This document shows positions 1 to 11,568 of a stretch of 64,000 nucleotides of DNA, in pieces. Source of the DNA: Litchfieldia alkalitelluris (GTDB lineage: Bacteria; Bacillota; Bacilli; Bacillales; Bacillaceae_L); NCBI RefSeq assembly GCF_002019645.1, contig NZ_KV917374.1:3484696-3548695 (forward strand). Direction: 5' to 3'. The notes under the pieces were generated by a model. That model saw nothing but the letters and a program-made list of their open reading frames with translations, was not told where the DNA came from and ran no database searches. A program made the position numbers and the translations under genes. How positions within the stretch are numbered: the stretch's first letter is position 1; each line of letters begins with the position of its first letter.

Positions 1-2156
<2,156 letters not shown>

Positions 2157-2192
2157 TTAATCATCTTTCTAAAAAACAAGAATTTCATCTAT

Positions 2193-2315
2193 AAAAAACA
2201 CCCTATCTTTATTAAAAGACAGGGTGTAATACGCATTAGAAATAATTATGGTCACCTGCCATAATTGTCCTAATACACACCCTTCAAAGTCTCACAGTAC
2301 TTCATTAAAAGGTCC
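2193..2315 (-). promoter_or_regulatory. PyrR attenuator 3 (pyrP-pyrB gap)
   Basis: The minus-strand RNA carries a PyrR-loop-like segment at about 2276-2300, read as TACTGTGAGACTTTGAAGGG, followed by a strong terminator hairpin at 2198-2227 (arms ACACCCT/AGGGTGT) with a U-run. In Bacillus, PyrR with UMP binds the upstream loop and lets the terminator form. The loop here reads GAGAC where the other two copies read GAGGC, so binding may be weaker. Family knowledge plus position supports the call. Confidence 0.85.
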
Positions 2316-2319
2316 TTAT

Positions 2320-3633
2320 TTATTTTTCAAACATTTGTTCATCACCCATGGATGCTTCTTTCCCCGGGAGTATTAGATTAAGTACGACACCAACTATTGC
2401 TGCAAGAGCCATTCCAGAAATAGAAAGTTCTTCTGTTACTTGCATATATGCTCCACCAACCCCGATAACAAGGATTACTGAAGAAATGATTAAGTTACGT
2501 TTATTTCCTAGATCCACTTTATTATCAATTAACATTCTCAAGCCAGAGGAAGCGATAATTCCAAACAAAAGGATAGACACACCACCCATAACTGCTGTAG
2601 GAATAGATCCAATGACTGCCGTTATTTTACCAATGAATCCAAAAATGATTGCTAGGATTGCTGCTCCACCTATGACGAACACACTAAACACTCTTGTGAT
2701 TGCTAGAACTCCTATATTTTCACCATAAGTAGTATTAGGCGGTCCCCCAATTAAGGAAGCAATGATTGTAGCAACCCCGTCACCAAGGATTGATTTATGT
2801 AACCCTGGTTTTTCAACAAAGTTCCTACCTACAACTTTACTTAATACCATTTGGTCACCTATATGTTCTGCTATCGTTACAATTGCTACTGGCACCATTA
2901 TTAGTGCTATTTCCCACGTTAACAAGGGTGTGTAGCTTACAAAAGGCACAAGGAAATCTGGTGCTTGGATAAAACTAGCCTCCGCAATTGGAGTTAAATC
3001 AACTAATCCTTGGGTATAAGCAAAAATATACCCCCCTATAATCCCTGCAAGGATCGGTACCAGTCCGAAAAATCCTTTTACGAAGATTGCACAAATAATT
3101 GTTATAGCCAAGGTTACAAGTGCTACAGTGAAATGAGTAGTACTGTAGATTAAATCTTGTGGCGGAGCACCTGGATTTTCATACATTGCCATATTAACTG
3201 CTGTACTGGCTAACCCTAATCCAATTACGATAATAACTGGCCCCACAACAACAGGTGGTAAGATTTTAAAGACCCACTTTAATCCTAACCCCTTAATAAG
3301 TAGTGCAACAATTCCATATACAAGTCCTGCAAGAAAACTACCCATCATTGCTGCTTGTGGACCACCATACTCTGTTGCAATAACGATTGGTGCAATAAAC
3401 GCGAAAGAAGAACCAAGATATGCTGGTATTTGCCCTCTTGTAATTAATAGATATGATAACGTTCCTAATCCACTTGATACTAGTGCAACTGCTGGACTAA
3501 GTCCAACGAGCATTGGTACAAGTATAGTAGCTCCAAACATTGCAAATAAATGCTGGATACTAAAAACAATCCATTTACCAGCTGATGGAACCTCACGAAC
3601 ATCTAAAACTGGTTTTTCAGTATTCATAGCCAT
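2320..3633 (-). CDS. pyrP: uracil permease PyrP (NCS2 family)
   Basis: Uracil:proton symporter of the nucleobase:cation symporter-2 family in the cytoplasmic membrane. The protein is about 437 residues and almost wholly hydrophobic, with the family motif QHLFAMFGATILVP near the N-terminus and a GGPPNTTYGENIG stretch in the second half. The start is the ATG of MAMNTE: AAGGAGG precedes it by 8 bases, whereas an in-frame start 48 bases upstream lacks a good ribosome site. Placement between two PyrR attenuators identifies it as the salvage transporter of the pyr operon and not as a xanthine permease. Confidence 0.94.
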   Translation of the reverse strand: MAMNTEKPVLDVREVPSAGKWIVFSIQHLFAMFGATILVPMLVGLSPAVALVSSGLGTLSYLLITRGQIPAYLGSSFAFIAPIVIATEYGGPQAAMMGSFLAGLVYGIVALLIKGLGLKWVFKILPPVVVGPVIIVIGLGLASTAVNMAMYENPGAPPQDLIYSTTHFTVALVTLAITIICAIFVKGFFGLVPILAGIIGGYIFAYTQGLVDLTPIAEASFIQAPDFLVPFVSYTPLLTWEIALIMVPVAIVTIAEHIGDQMVLSKVVGRNFVEKPGLHKSILGDGVATIIASLIGGPPNTTYGENIGVLAITRVFSVFVIGGAAILAIIFGFIGKITAVIGSIPTAVMGGVSILLFGIIASSGLRMLIDNKVDLGNKRNLIISSVILVIGVGGAYMQVTEELSISGMALAAIVGVVLNLILPGKEASMGDEQMFEK

Positions 3634-3727
3634 ATTTTTAACCTCCTTAAAGGTTATCTTTTTACTTAAATTCATTTTCATGCATTTATATCGTGATTAA
3701 GATAACATTCAAAATTTATTTTTGTAT

Positions 3728-3825
3728 AAATAAAGCCTCTTTGAGTCCATTTACGGCACAAAGAGGCATAGTTTATCCCTAGGGATAATTGCACACTTTG
3801 AAGCCTCACAGGACTTAATTAAAGA
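3728..3825 (-). promoter_or_regulatory. PyrR attenuator 2 (pyrR-pyrP gap)
   Basis: The PyrR-binding loop AGTCCTGTGAGGCTTC is read on the minus strand at about 3800-3815, matching the known ARUCCNGNGAGGYU consensus. It is followed by a terminator hairpin at 3733-3768 with arms TGCCTCTTTG/CAAAGAGGC and a U-rich tail. This is the classical Bacillus arrangement. Confidence 0.92.
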
Positions 3826-3830
3826 GTGAT

Positions 3831-4385
<555 letters not shown>

Positions 4386-4407
4386 TTATTTAATTTTGAT
4401 TTTTCCC

Positions 4408-4530
4408 AACAAAAAACCCCTCTTACGAAGGGCAAGAGGGGTTTGGTAATAAGAATAGAATACACCTATCCTATTATATATTCCGTTCCCTTCTCAGCCT
4501 CACGGGACTGTACTTAAAGGTTCATCTTTA
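4408..4530 (-). promoter_or_regulatory. PyrR attenuator 1 (pyr operon leader)
   Basis: The leader RNA carries the PyrR loop CAGTCCCGTGAGGCTGAG at about 4493-4510, a close consensus match. A terminator hairpin follows at 4410-4445, with arms CCCCTCTT/AAGAGGGG (one-base register variation) and a U-run. It lies just downstream of the pyr promoter and ahead of pyrR. Confidence 0.92.
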
Positions 4531-4539
4531 ACTAAGACA

Positions 4540-4568
4540 ATCATAATCCACGTATCGAATTTTGTCAA
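4540..4568 (-). promoter_or_regulatory. sigma-A promoter of the pyr operon
   Basis: On the minus strand TTGACA (4563-4568) and TATGAT (4540-4545) are separated by exactly 17 bases, a near-perfect sigma-A promoter. The -35 box overlaps the stop codon of rluD. Transcription would begin about 4533, immediately ahead of the first PyrR-binding loop. Confidence 0.85.
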
Positions 4569-5476
4569 TTGCTTTTTAATTGTTCCAATAATGAAACAAA
4601 TTCATCAGGCAGTGGAGCCTCAAACTCTAAATACTCTTTAGTTCTAGGGTGTATAAATCCAAGAACCCCAGCATGTAAGGCTTGTCCATCAAGTGGTAAC
4701 GTTTTTTTAGGACCATACTTTGGATCCCCGGCTAATGGATAGCCAATATATTTCATATGAACACGAATTTGATGTGTTCTTCCAGTTTCAAGTCTACATT
4801 CGACAAATGTAAACTCCTTGAACCGTTCTATTACATTAAAATGAGTAACTGCGGTCTTGCTATTATCATCAGTAACGGTCATACTTTGTCTTTCTCTTTT
4901 ATCGCGTCCGATTGGGGCATCAATTGTCCCTTGATCATGTGGAATGACACCATGAACAATTGCTTTGTATTTTCTAGTCACAGTTTTATCTACTAATTGT
5001 TGTACTAAAGATTCATGGGCTAAGTCATTTTTAGCAACCATTAATAAACCAGATGTATCCTTATCTATCCTGTGAACAATCCCAGGTCTCAGAACACCGT
5101 TGATTCCAGATAAATCTTTACAATGAGCCATCAATCCGTTTACTAATGTTCCACTATGGTGTCCAGGGGCAGGATGAACTACCATTCCCTTTGGTTTATT
5201 AACCACTAATACATCAGAGTCTTCATAATATATATCAAGATTCATTTCTTCTGGAACAACATCTAGTAACTCGGGATCTGGTAAAGTGATTTCAATTTTA
5301 TCGCCTAAACTACATTTATAATTTGGTTTAATGGTCCTTCCGTTAACTAGTACGTGGCCTTCCTTGATCCACTGCTGGACTTGACTTCTTGACCATTCTT
5401 CATTCTCCAAGGAAATTACTTTGTCAATTCTATCATTTTGTGCTTCGTCTTCAACCATTATTATATTTTCTGTCAT
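4565..5476 (-). CDS. RluA-family 23S rRNA pseudouridine synthase (YlyB/RluD type)
   Basis: Isomerises uridines to pseudouridine, probably in 23S rRNA. The 303-residue protein has an N-terminal S4 RNA-binding domain (about residues 14-75) and the RluA catalytic motif HRIDKDTSG at 135-143 with catalytic Asp138. [10 protein letters not shown] motif lies in the second half. Its ATG overlaps the lspA stop codon (ATGA), so the two are translationally coupled. In B. subtilis the syntenic gene is ylyB. The exact target uridines cannot be read from sequence. Confidence 0.93.
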   Translation of the reverse strand: MTENIIMVEDEAQNDRIDKVISLENEEWSRSQVQQWIKEGHVLVNGRTIKPNYKCSLGDKIEITLPDPELLDVVPEEMNLDIYYEDSDVLVVNKPKGMVVHPAPGHHSGTLVNGLMAHCKDLSGINGVLRPGIVHRIDKDTSGLLMVAKNDLAHESLVQQLVDKTVTRKYKAIVHGVIPHDQGTIDAPIGRDKRERQSMTVTDDNSKTAVTHFNVIERFKEFTFVECRLETGRTHQIRVHMKYIGYPLAGDPKYGPKKTLPLDGQALHAGVLGFIHPRTKEYLEFEAPLPDEFVSLLEQLKSN

Positions 5477-5940
5477 TTAACCTTCTCCTTATCAAATTTC
5501 CCTTCAAACATTGTTAAAATAAAAATTAACCCTACTCCAATAACAAGAGCAGAATCAGCAATGTTAAAGATTGGGAAATCATATGAAAAAATCCATGTAT
5601 CTATAAAGTCTACAACTTCCTTACGAAAAATACGGTCAATAAAATTACCAATTGCTCCTCCAAGCATTAAACCTAGTGCAATACCGAAAAGTCGTTGATG
5701 AGGTTTTAAACTTTTTATATATATCACCAATATGATAACGACTATCGTTGTGATTATATAGAAAAACCACATTTGACCTTGTAATATTCCCCATGCAGCA
5801 CCTTTATTTCGATGTGAAGTTATGTATAAAAAGTTATGAATGACTGGAATCCTTTGCCCTAATTCCATATAACTTACAATGACCCATTTCGATAGTTGAT
5901 CTGCTAAGATTATTAAGACTGCTATAATGTAATATAACAA
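5473..5940 (-). CDS. lspA: lipoprotein signal peptidase LspA
   Basis: Membrane aspartyl peptidase (signal peptidase II) that cleaves diacylglyceryl-prolipoprotein signal peptides. I chose a TTG start giving [10 protein letters not shown] and 155 residues, because AGAGGGG lies about seven bases upstream and the length and N-terminus match B. subtilis LspA; an in-frame ATG at 5988 would add 16 polar residues without a good ribosome site. Four membrane segments are visible. The two catalytic aspartates lie in GNFIDR and FNIADS. It is coupled to the downstream rluD gene by a 4-base overlap. Confidence 0.94.
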   Translation of the reverse strand: MLYYIIAVLIILADQLSKWVIVSYMELGQRIPVIHNFLYITSHRNKGAAWGILQGQMWFFYIITTIVVIILVIYIKSLKPHQRLFGIALGLMLGGAIGNFIDRIFRKEVVDFIDTWIFSYDFPIFNIADSALVIGVGLIFILTMFEGKFDKEKVK

Positions 5941-6030
5941 TAAAATACCCCTCTTTCGTTCATTCATGTACCATTTGAATTTTAGCATAATAAATGAATA
6001 AGTTACAACGACAATCTAATTTTTAAATTT

Positions 6031-6368
6031 GGTCTACCCTGAAAAAAGAAATGCGGAAGGCGCTCGTTCATCGGCGACAGGCATAAGACGAGCTGGCTAG
6101 AAGATTGCTTTTAACCTTCTAGGGTGGATTGACTAGACCTGAGAGCCGATAGCGCCTGAAGCTATAGACACTAAGCTAAGTATAATTTTTCATACTCCAT
6201 GGTGCGAATTAAATTAGCATAGGTGTCTACCCTGAAAAAAGAAATGCGGAAGGCGCTCGTTCTTCGGCGACAGGCATAAGACGAGCTGATAGCGCCTGAA
6301 GCTAGACGCTAAGCTAAGTATAATTTTTCATACTCCATGGTGCTAATTTTAATTAGCATAGATGTAGA
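6031..6368. repeat. two copies of a dispersed ~150-190 bp repeat
   Basis: Two head-to-tail copies (about 6031-6223 and 6224-6368) start with GTCTACCCTGAAAAAAGAAA and share ATGCGGAAGGCGCTCG, a GGCGACAGGCATAAGACGAG block and AGCGCCTGAAGCTA, ending in TTTTTCATACTCCATGGTGC. The first copy carries about 45 extra internal bases. GGCGCT and AGCGCC blocks are inverted and could form a stem. A decayed relative is seen at about 12395-12500. No open reading frame is present. Confidence 0.8.
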
Positions 6369-6420
6369 TGTCTACCCTGAAAATAAACTTTAGTTTGGAG
6401 TTCCATGAGCTGCGAGCCAC
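6369..6420. repeat. truncated copy of the 235-bp dispersed repeat
   Basis: About 50 bases beginning TGTCTACCCTGAAAAT and continuing through GGAGTTCCATGAGCTGCGA match the start of the repeat at 15369-15609. The match ends where the 52-bp tandem array begins. Confidence 0.65.
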
Positions 6421-6731
6421 GTTGTCTGATTCCTTTACTAATACCAAAAGCCCAACAAAGGGAATTAAAGAGGTTGTCTGATTCCCTTTTTGATGCCAGA
6501 AGCCCAACAAAGGGAATCAAAGCGGTTGTCTGATTCCCTTTCTGATGCCAAGTGCCCTAGAAAGGGAACCAAAGGGGCTGTCTGATTCCCTTTCTGATGC
6601 CAAGTGCCCTAGGAAGGGAACAAAAGGCTGTCTGATTCCCTTTCTGATGCCAGAGCCCACAAAGAGAATCAAAGCGGTTGTCTGATTCCTTCCTTTACTA
6701 ATACCAAAAGCCCAACAAAGGGAATCAAAGG
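6421..6731. repeat. six-copy ~52-bp tandem repeat with hairpin potential
   Basis: Units begin GTTGTCTGATTCC or GCTGTCTGATTCC at 6421, 6473, 6525, 6577, 6627 and 6677, giving spacings of 52, 52, 52, 50 and 50 bases. Within a unit GATTCCCTTT pairs with AAAGGGAATC across a loop holding TGATGCCA and GCCC, so each copy can fold as its own hairpin. Copies differ by scattered substitutions and small indels. No spacer-like unique sequence separates them. Confidence 0.9.
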
Positions 6732-7042
6732 ATTGTCTTCTAAGATTCCATACACAAGATTAAAAGCAATACTATCTGTATAACAGGTTAGTCTCCCTTG
6801 GAAATAAATTGGTGTGCAAACGAAATAGGGTGATTAGAAACGATTTCGATTTCTCTTCCCTAAAAATAAAAAAGAAAATGATATCAATCATTTCCTCAAA
6901 AAATTAATATAAAAAATACTGTTGACTGTTGATAAGCTTATTGGATATAAAAAGTTAGTTTATTATCTCTCCATAGATAGGGGAAAAGAGGATATCCCCC
7001 AAAGAAGTGATTAAGTTAAATCACTTCTTATCGTGAAGAAAC
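6732..7042. other. intergenic stretch with no recognisable gene
   Basis: AT-rich sequence between the tandem array and the ylyA-like gene. I see no open frame with a ribosome site and no clear terminator with a U-run; the AAGAAGTGATTAAGTTAAAT / AAATCACTTCTTAT segment near 7001-7033 can form a hairpin (AAGTGATT/AATCACTT) just after the ylyA stop and may end that transcript. Confidence 0.4.
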
Positions 7043-7405
7043 TTAAGTGGAAATAACAGAATCTAATGAGGGGATTATGTGACGATTACTAATAAAAAGT
7101 TCACTAAATGTAAAGTCATTAACAGTTCTAGCCGTAGGAAGAATCTTTAGTTTATCTAGTGGGATATGCTGTCCAGTTTCTTCGCAAATTCCATAGGAAC
7201 CGTAATGTAACTTCCCGAGTGCCCTTTCTACATCTTGCAAATCCTCTTTTACATGATGTAGAACAAGCTTTTCTTTTTCAGAAGTACTATTTTCAGGAAG
7301 AAACTCTTTACTCATTTCAAAGTCTGTTGTGCTGGATAACCTCTTCAGAAGTTCTCTTCTTGTTAACTCTAACTCGGCTTTAATCTCTGCATATTGATCG
7401 TTCAT
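7043..7405 (-). CDS. YlyA-like DksA/TraR-family protein
   Basis: A 120-residue protein with an N-terminal helical, charged region and a C-terminal segment GSYGICEETGQHIP resembling the C4 zinc finger of DksA/TraR proteins. Only one cysteine of the usual CxxC...CxxC set remains, so the finger is degenerate and probably metal-free. The syntenic B. subtilis YlyA is described as an RNA polymerase-associated protein of the forespore; a similar role here is inference. AAGGAGG lies 8 bases before the ATG. It is the gene between ileS and lspA. Confidence 0.8.
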   Translation of the reverse strand: MNDQYAEIKAELELTRRELLKRLSSTTDFEMSKEFLPENSTSEKEKLVLHHVKEDLQDVERALGKLHYGSYGICEETGQHIPLDKLKILPTARTVNDFTFSELFISNRHIIPSLDSVIST

Positions 7406-7698
7406 TAGAACGCCTCCTTATCATGCCATTGATTAATGCTTATTAGGTGGTAGTGATAGTGTATCCGAAAACAACTAAAAAAAAGCCCTGCAAGTTTTTC
7501 CTTTATATTCAATTCCCTTATACATACAATACGCTAGTTAAACATATTTGTGACGGCCTAACAAGCCTGTTTTTATGTATAAAAAAAACAAGTAAAGCCT
7601 TCTACCTGTATTCTTTTGAATTCATCAGGTCTTGAAGTGATTGGCTTATCATAAGCCCTAAAGCAAGACCAAAACCACGGGTATATACTTCTTAAACG
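7406..7698. other. ileS-ylyA intergenic region with possible gene relic
   Basis: No intact gene is visible here. On the minus strand codons 7605-7691 are open and read ...YTRGFGLALGLMISQS..., which looks protein-like, but there is no start codon with a ribosome site and a stop lies directly upstream. It may be the tail of a decayed small gene. Confidence 0.3.
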
Positions 7699-7740
7699 CA
7701 AAAATAGAGAGCCTTAAATAAGGGGCTCTCTATTTTTTTG
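7699..7740 (-). terminator. terminator of ileS
   Basis: The RNA forms a hairpin with arms AGAGAGCC/GGCTCTCT and a U-run on both flanks (AAAAATAGAGAGCC and its inverted partner). It lies 15-55 bases after the ileS stop on the minus strand. Confidence 0.85.
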
Positions 7741-7755
7741 ATAATTATTTAATTA

Positions 7756-10524
7756 TTATTTTGTATAACTCTCTTCAACAACATCTGCACAACGTGAACA
7801 TAAAGATGGATGATTAGAGTCAGTTCCAACCGTAGTTGAAACAACCCAACATCTCTCACAAGTTTCACCCTCAGCCGAAGCAACAACAATCTTGACTTGG
7901 TCAAAAGCCTGAGCATTTTCTGGTGCTTCATCAAATGTACCTCCGATTGAAAATCCTGAAACGATAAAGAGCTGTTGTAAATTTTCAGAAACAGACTCTA
8001 ATAATTGCTTTGCAGAATCATTCGGATAAAGTTTAATGCTCGCTGCTAATGACTTACCAATCACCTTTTCATTACGAGCGACTTCTAATGCTTTTAAAAC
8101 GTCATCTCTTAGTTCCATGAAGGCATCCCATTTGGATTCTAATTCATCTACATTTGCTAATTGCTTAGATTGAGGCATATCTACCAGTTGTACACTTTCT
8201 TCTTCAACAGACTCAATATAAGTCCAAACTTCATCTGAAGTATGTGGTAAGATTGGTGCAACCAACTTTGTTAAAGTTAGTAAAGCTTCATATAAGACAG
8301 TTTGAATTGCACGTCTTTCTTTGTTATCAGCAGCTTCAATATATAATACATCTTTAGCGAAATCTAAATAGAATGAGCTCAATTCAATTGTACAGAAATT
8401 GTGTACATTATGGTAAATTGCAGCAAACTCATAATGATTATATGAATGCTTAACCTTATCAATAAGTTTATTTAGTTTAACCAACATGTATTGATCAACT
8501 TCACGTAATTCAGAGTATTCAATTGCGTCCTTTTTAGGATCAAAGTCAGCAAGGTTTCCTAGTAGAAATCTAAATGTATTTCGAATCTTACGATATACCT
8601 CAGCAACCTGCTTCAAAATATTATCAGATACACGTACATCTGATTGATAATCCACAGATGCTACCCATAGTCTTAGGATATCTGCGCCAAGCTGATTCAT
8701 TACCTTTGCAGGGATGACAACATTCCCTAAAGACTTACTCATTTTTCTACCATTGCCATCTAAAGCAAATCCATGACTTAATACCCCTTTATAAGGCGCT
8801 TTCCCAGTAACTGCAACAGCTGTTGAAAGTGATGAGTTAAACCATCCACGATACTGATCAGAACCTTCAAGATATAAATCTGCTGGTCTTTGAAGATCGT
8901 CTCTTTCCACAAGTACAGATTGATGTGATGAACCAGAATCAAACCAAACATCCATGATATCTGTTTCTTTTGTAAATACTCCATTGGGACTTGTTTCATG
9001 AGTAAATCCTTCTGGTAATAAATCCTTCGCTTCTTTTTCGAACCAAATATTTGATCCATGTTGTCTGAATAGGTTAGAAACATGGTCAATTGTTTCATCC
9101 GTGATAATAGGCTCGCCATTCTCACCGTAGAACACAGGAATTGGCACACCCCAAGCGCGTTGACGAGAGATACACCAGTCGCCGCGATCACGAACCATAT
9201 TAAATAAGCGTGTTTCACCCCAGGCAGGAACCCATTTTGTTTCCTTTACCGCGTCCATTAATTCACTTCTAAAATCTTTAATAGATGCAAACCATTGTGC
9301 AGTTGCTCTAAAAATTGTAGGCTTTTTTGTTCTCCAGTCATGTGGATATGAGTGAGTGATAAAAGAAAGTTTTAATAACGCTCCAACTTCTTGTAGTTTT
9401 TCAGTAATTGGTTTATTAGCTTCATCATAAAACAATCCTTCAAAGCCAACTGCTTCTTTTGTCATATGTCCTTTTTCATCAACTGGGCATAAAACATCTA
9501 AACCATATTGTTGTCCAACGATGAAATCATCTTCCCCGTGTCCTGGTGCAGTATGAACACACCCTGTACCTGCTTCAGTTGTTACATGCTCTCCATTCAT
9601 TACAAGTGAGTCGCGCTTATAAAGTGGATGAACAGCAACAACCCTATCAAGTTCTGATCCTTTGTAAGTATTGACTGTAGTTGTTTCTTTCCAATCAAGT
9701 TCCTTAGAAACGGCTTCAAGTAACTCCGAAGCAACGATATATTTTGTGCCATCAACAGACACTACGCTATATTCAAGGTTCGGATGTAAGCTAATTCCTA
9801 AATTCGCAGGAATTGTCCATGGAGTTGTTGTCCAGATAATGAATTTTTCGTCTCCTTCAAGGACACCTCTTCCATCTTTCACATCAAATGCTACATAAAT
9901 TGAAGCAGATCTTTTATCCTGATACTCAATCTCAGCCTCGGCTAATGCAGATTCACTAGATGGTGACCAATAAACTGGTTTTTTCCCTTTATAAATATAG
10001 CCTTTCTTAGCCATATCACCAAAAACCTTAATTTGTTGTGCCTCATATTCAGGCTTTAAAGTAATATATGGATTATCCCAGTCCCCGCGGACTCCTAGAC
10101 GTTTAAATTGTTCTCGTTGATTGTTTATTTGCTCATAAGCGTATTCCTCACAAAGCTTACGAAACTCTGCTACACTCATTTCCTTGCGGTTGATTTTTTT
10201 ATTTTTAGTTAATGCGGTTTCGATTGGTAAGCCATGAGTATCCCAGCCAGGAACATACGGAGCACAGTATCCATCCATTGATTTGAATCTAACAATGATA
10301 TCCTTAAGAATTTTATTTAATGCATGGCCCATATGAATATCACCATTTGCATATGGTGGTCCGTCATGAAGAATAAATAATGGTCGACCCTTTGTTCTCT
10401 CTTGTACTTTCTTGTAAATATCAGTTTCATTCCAGATTTGTTGCACTTGAGGCTCGCGATTCGGTAGATTACCTCTCATTGGAAAATCAGTTTTAGGCAT
10501 TAATAACGTATCTTTATACTCCAT
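7756..10524 (-). CDS. ileS: isoleucyl-tRNA synthetase IleS
   Basis: Class I aminoacyl-tRNA synthetase that charges tRNA-Ile with isoleucine and edits valine. The 922-residue length is typical of the bacterial type. The HIGH-type motif [11 protein letters not shown] lies near residues 60-70, the KMSKS motif near 595, and a C-terminal zinc ribbon with CERC and CSRC lies at the end. The start [18 protein letters not shown] matches the family N-terminus and is preceded by GGAGG. It is transcribed alone from its own promoter under a T-box leader. The CERC/CSRC ribbon marks the common type rather than the mupirocin-resistant one. Confidence 0.97.
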   Translation of the reverse strand: MEYKDTLLMPKTDFPMRGNLPNREPQVQQIWNETDIYKKVQERTKGRPLFILHDGPPYANGDIHMGHALNKILKDIIVRFKSMDGYCAPYVPGWDTHGLPIETALTKNKKINRKEMSVAEFRKLCEEYAYEQINNQREQFKRLGVRGDWDNPYITLKPEYEAQQIKVFGDMAKKGYIYKGKKPVYWSPSSESALAEAEIEYQDKRSASIYVAFDVKDGRGVLEGDEKFIIWTTTPWTIPANLGISLHPNLEYSVVSVDGTKYIVASELLEAVSKELDWKETTTVNTYKGSELDRVVAVHPLYKRDSLVMNGEHVTTEAGTGCVHTAPGHGEDDFIVGQQYGLDVLCPVDEKGHMTKEAVGFEGLFYDEANKPITEKLQEVGALLKLSFITHSYPHDWRTKKPTIFRATAQWFASIKDFRSELMDAVKETKWVPAWGETRLFNMVRDRGDWCISRQRAWGVPIPVFYGENGEPIITDETIDHVSNLFRQHGSNIWFEKEAKDLLPEGFTHETSPNGVFTKETDIMDVWFDSGSSHQSVLVERDDLQRPADLYLEGSDQYRGWFNSSLSTAVAVTGKAPYKGVLSHGFALDGNGRKMSKSLGNVVIPAKVMNQLGADILRLWVASVDYQSDVRVSDNILKQVAEVYRKIRNTFRFLLGNLADFDPKKDAIEYSELREVDQYMLVKLNKLIDKVKHSYNHYEFAAIYHNVHNFCTIELSSFYLDFAKDVLYIEAADNKERRAIQTVLYEALLTLTKLVAPILPHTSDEVWTYIESVEEESVQLVDMPQSKQLANVDELESKWDAFMELRDDVLKALEVARNEKVIGKSLAASIKLYPNDSAKQLLESVSENLQQLFIVSGFSIGGTFDEAPENAQAFDQVKIVVASAEGETCERCWVVSTTVGTDSNHPSLCSRCADVVEESYTK

Positions 10525-10585
10525 TTAAATCCTCCTCATTTTTTAGAAACATTTTTGCTAAAGAAATAGTTGTTTAAATTAAAAA

Positions 10586-10835
10586 AACAAAAAAACCCTC
10601 TCATCCCAAAAGGGACGAGAAGGTTTTCCCGCGGTACCACCCTAATAGACTATTTAATAAAAGCCCACTTTATCATTCGTAACGAGAATGTATTCGCCAA
10701 TGCTTACTAGTAGGTTCAGCAAGGAACTCAAGGGTGATTTTCATATTAATCGCTTATACCGAGCTCTCACCCTCCTCGGTTCGCTTATTATAAGCACTGA
10801 TTAATATTACTGTCCCTATCAAAGTAATTATTTTA
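10586..10835 (-). promoter_or_regulatory. T-box riboswitch, isoleucine type
   Basis: The diagnostic T-box sequence AGGGTGGTACCGCGG (minus strand, 10629-10643) precedes a terminator at 10590-10627 whose arms read CCTTCTCGTCCC/GGGATGAGAGG with a U-run. A Stem I region upstream contains a candidate specifier codon ATC (Ile) at 10736-10738, in an AAAATCACC context. Uncharged tRNA-Ile would pair with specifier and T-box and prevent termination, inducing ileS under isoleucine starvation. The specifier position is inferred; the T-box itself is seen directly. Confidence 0.92.
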
Positions 10836-10865
10836 TAAAAGCTAAGTACTCTATATCGTTATAAA

Positions 10866-10894
10866 ATTATATGTGAGTTAGTTCAAATAGTCAA
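10866..10894 (-). promoter_or_regulatory. sigma-A promoter of ileS
   Basis: TTGACT (10889-10894) and TATAAT (10866-10871) are spaced by 17 bases on the minus strand, directly upstream of the T-box leader. Confidence 0.85.
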
Positions 10895-10905
10895 GAACTC
10901 ACAAT

Positions 10906-11415
10906 TTATTTTTCATCTGATTCTGCAAAAACAGGCTCAGCACTATCTACATTATATTCCATCAATTGATCCCAGTCATCACTAACAAGCATGTCTAATT
11001 GAGCTTCGATTAGCATTTTAAAACGATTTCTAAATACTTTAGATTGCTTTTTTAACTCATCAATTTCCATAGCAATCTTCCTCGATTTAGAAAGTGATTC
11101 ATTAATAATTCGGTCTGCATTTTTCTCGGCTTCTTTGATAATTAATTTAGCCTCTTTTTGAGCGTTACGCTTTACTTCCTCAGCTGTTTCTTGAGCAATA
11201 ACAATCGATTTGTGTAAAGTTTCCTCAATATTAGTAAAATGACCCAGTCTTTCGTTTTGTTCCAAAAGTTTACTTTCTAATTCTTTCTTTTCACGAATTA
11301 CTGATTCATAGTCTTTTATCACTTGGTCAAGAAATTCATTAACTTCATCCTCATCATATCCACGAAATCCTTTATTAAATTCTTTGTTATGAATGTCTAA
11401 TGGCGTTAAAGGCAC
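10906..11415 (-). CDS. divIVA: cell division topology protein DivIVA
   Basis: Curvature-sensing coiled-coil protein that localises to septa and poles and recruits MinJ/MinD and, in sporulation, chromosome-anchoring factors. The 169-residue protein has the conserved lipid-binding N-terminus (PLTPLDIHNKEFNKGFRGYD) followed by a long coiled coil to about residue 145 and an acidic tail. It starts with GTG, eight bases after GGAGGTGG. It follows ylmH as in other Bacillus genomes. Confidence 0.95.
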   Translation of the reverse strand: MPLTPLDIHNKEFNKGFRGYDEDEVNEFLDQVIKDYESVIREKKELESKLLEQNERLGHFTNIEETLHKSIVIAQETAEEVKRNAQKEAKLIIKEAEKNADRIINESLSKSRKIAMEIDELKKQSKVFRNRFKMLIEAQLDMLVSDDWDQLMEYNVDSAEPVFAESDEK

Positions 11416-11568
11416 AATTAGCCACCTCCAATAATTATTGTTATTTTATTTTGGCATTTTAATCAATACACTTTTTTCACAAAATTGATTTTTGATAGAG
11501 TAATCATTATATTAGTGAATGATATAATATTTCGACATAATTACATAAATTCCTGCATAAAAACAGAT

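Noticed and set aside
2348-2728. Plus-strand open frame of 126 codons inside pyrP
   Set aside because: It is a reverse-complement shadow of the pyrP membrane segments; no ribosome site and pyrP is clearly the gene.
6421-6731. Possible CRISPR array
   Set aside because: The repeats follow one another directly with no unique spacers, units are internally palindromic over their length, and there are no cas genes.
7447-7635. Plus-strand open frame of 62 codons after ylyA
   Set aside because: Lysine/phenylalanine-rich translation of AT-rich spacer; no ribosome site.
7756-10524. Mupirocin-resistant type of isoleucyl-tRNA synthetase
   Set aside because: The protein has the short bacterial form with the C-terminal CxxC zinc ribbon, typical of the common sensitive type.
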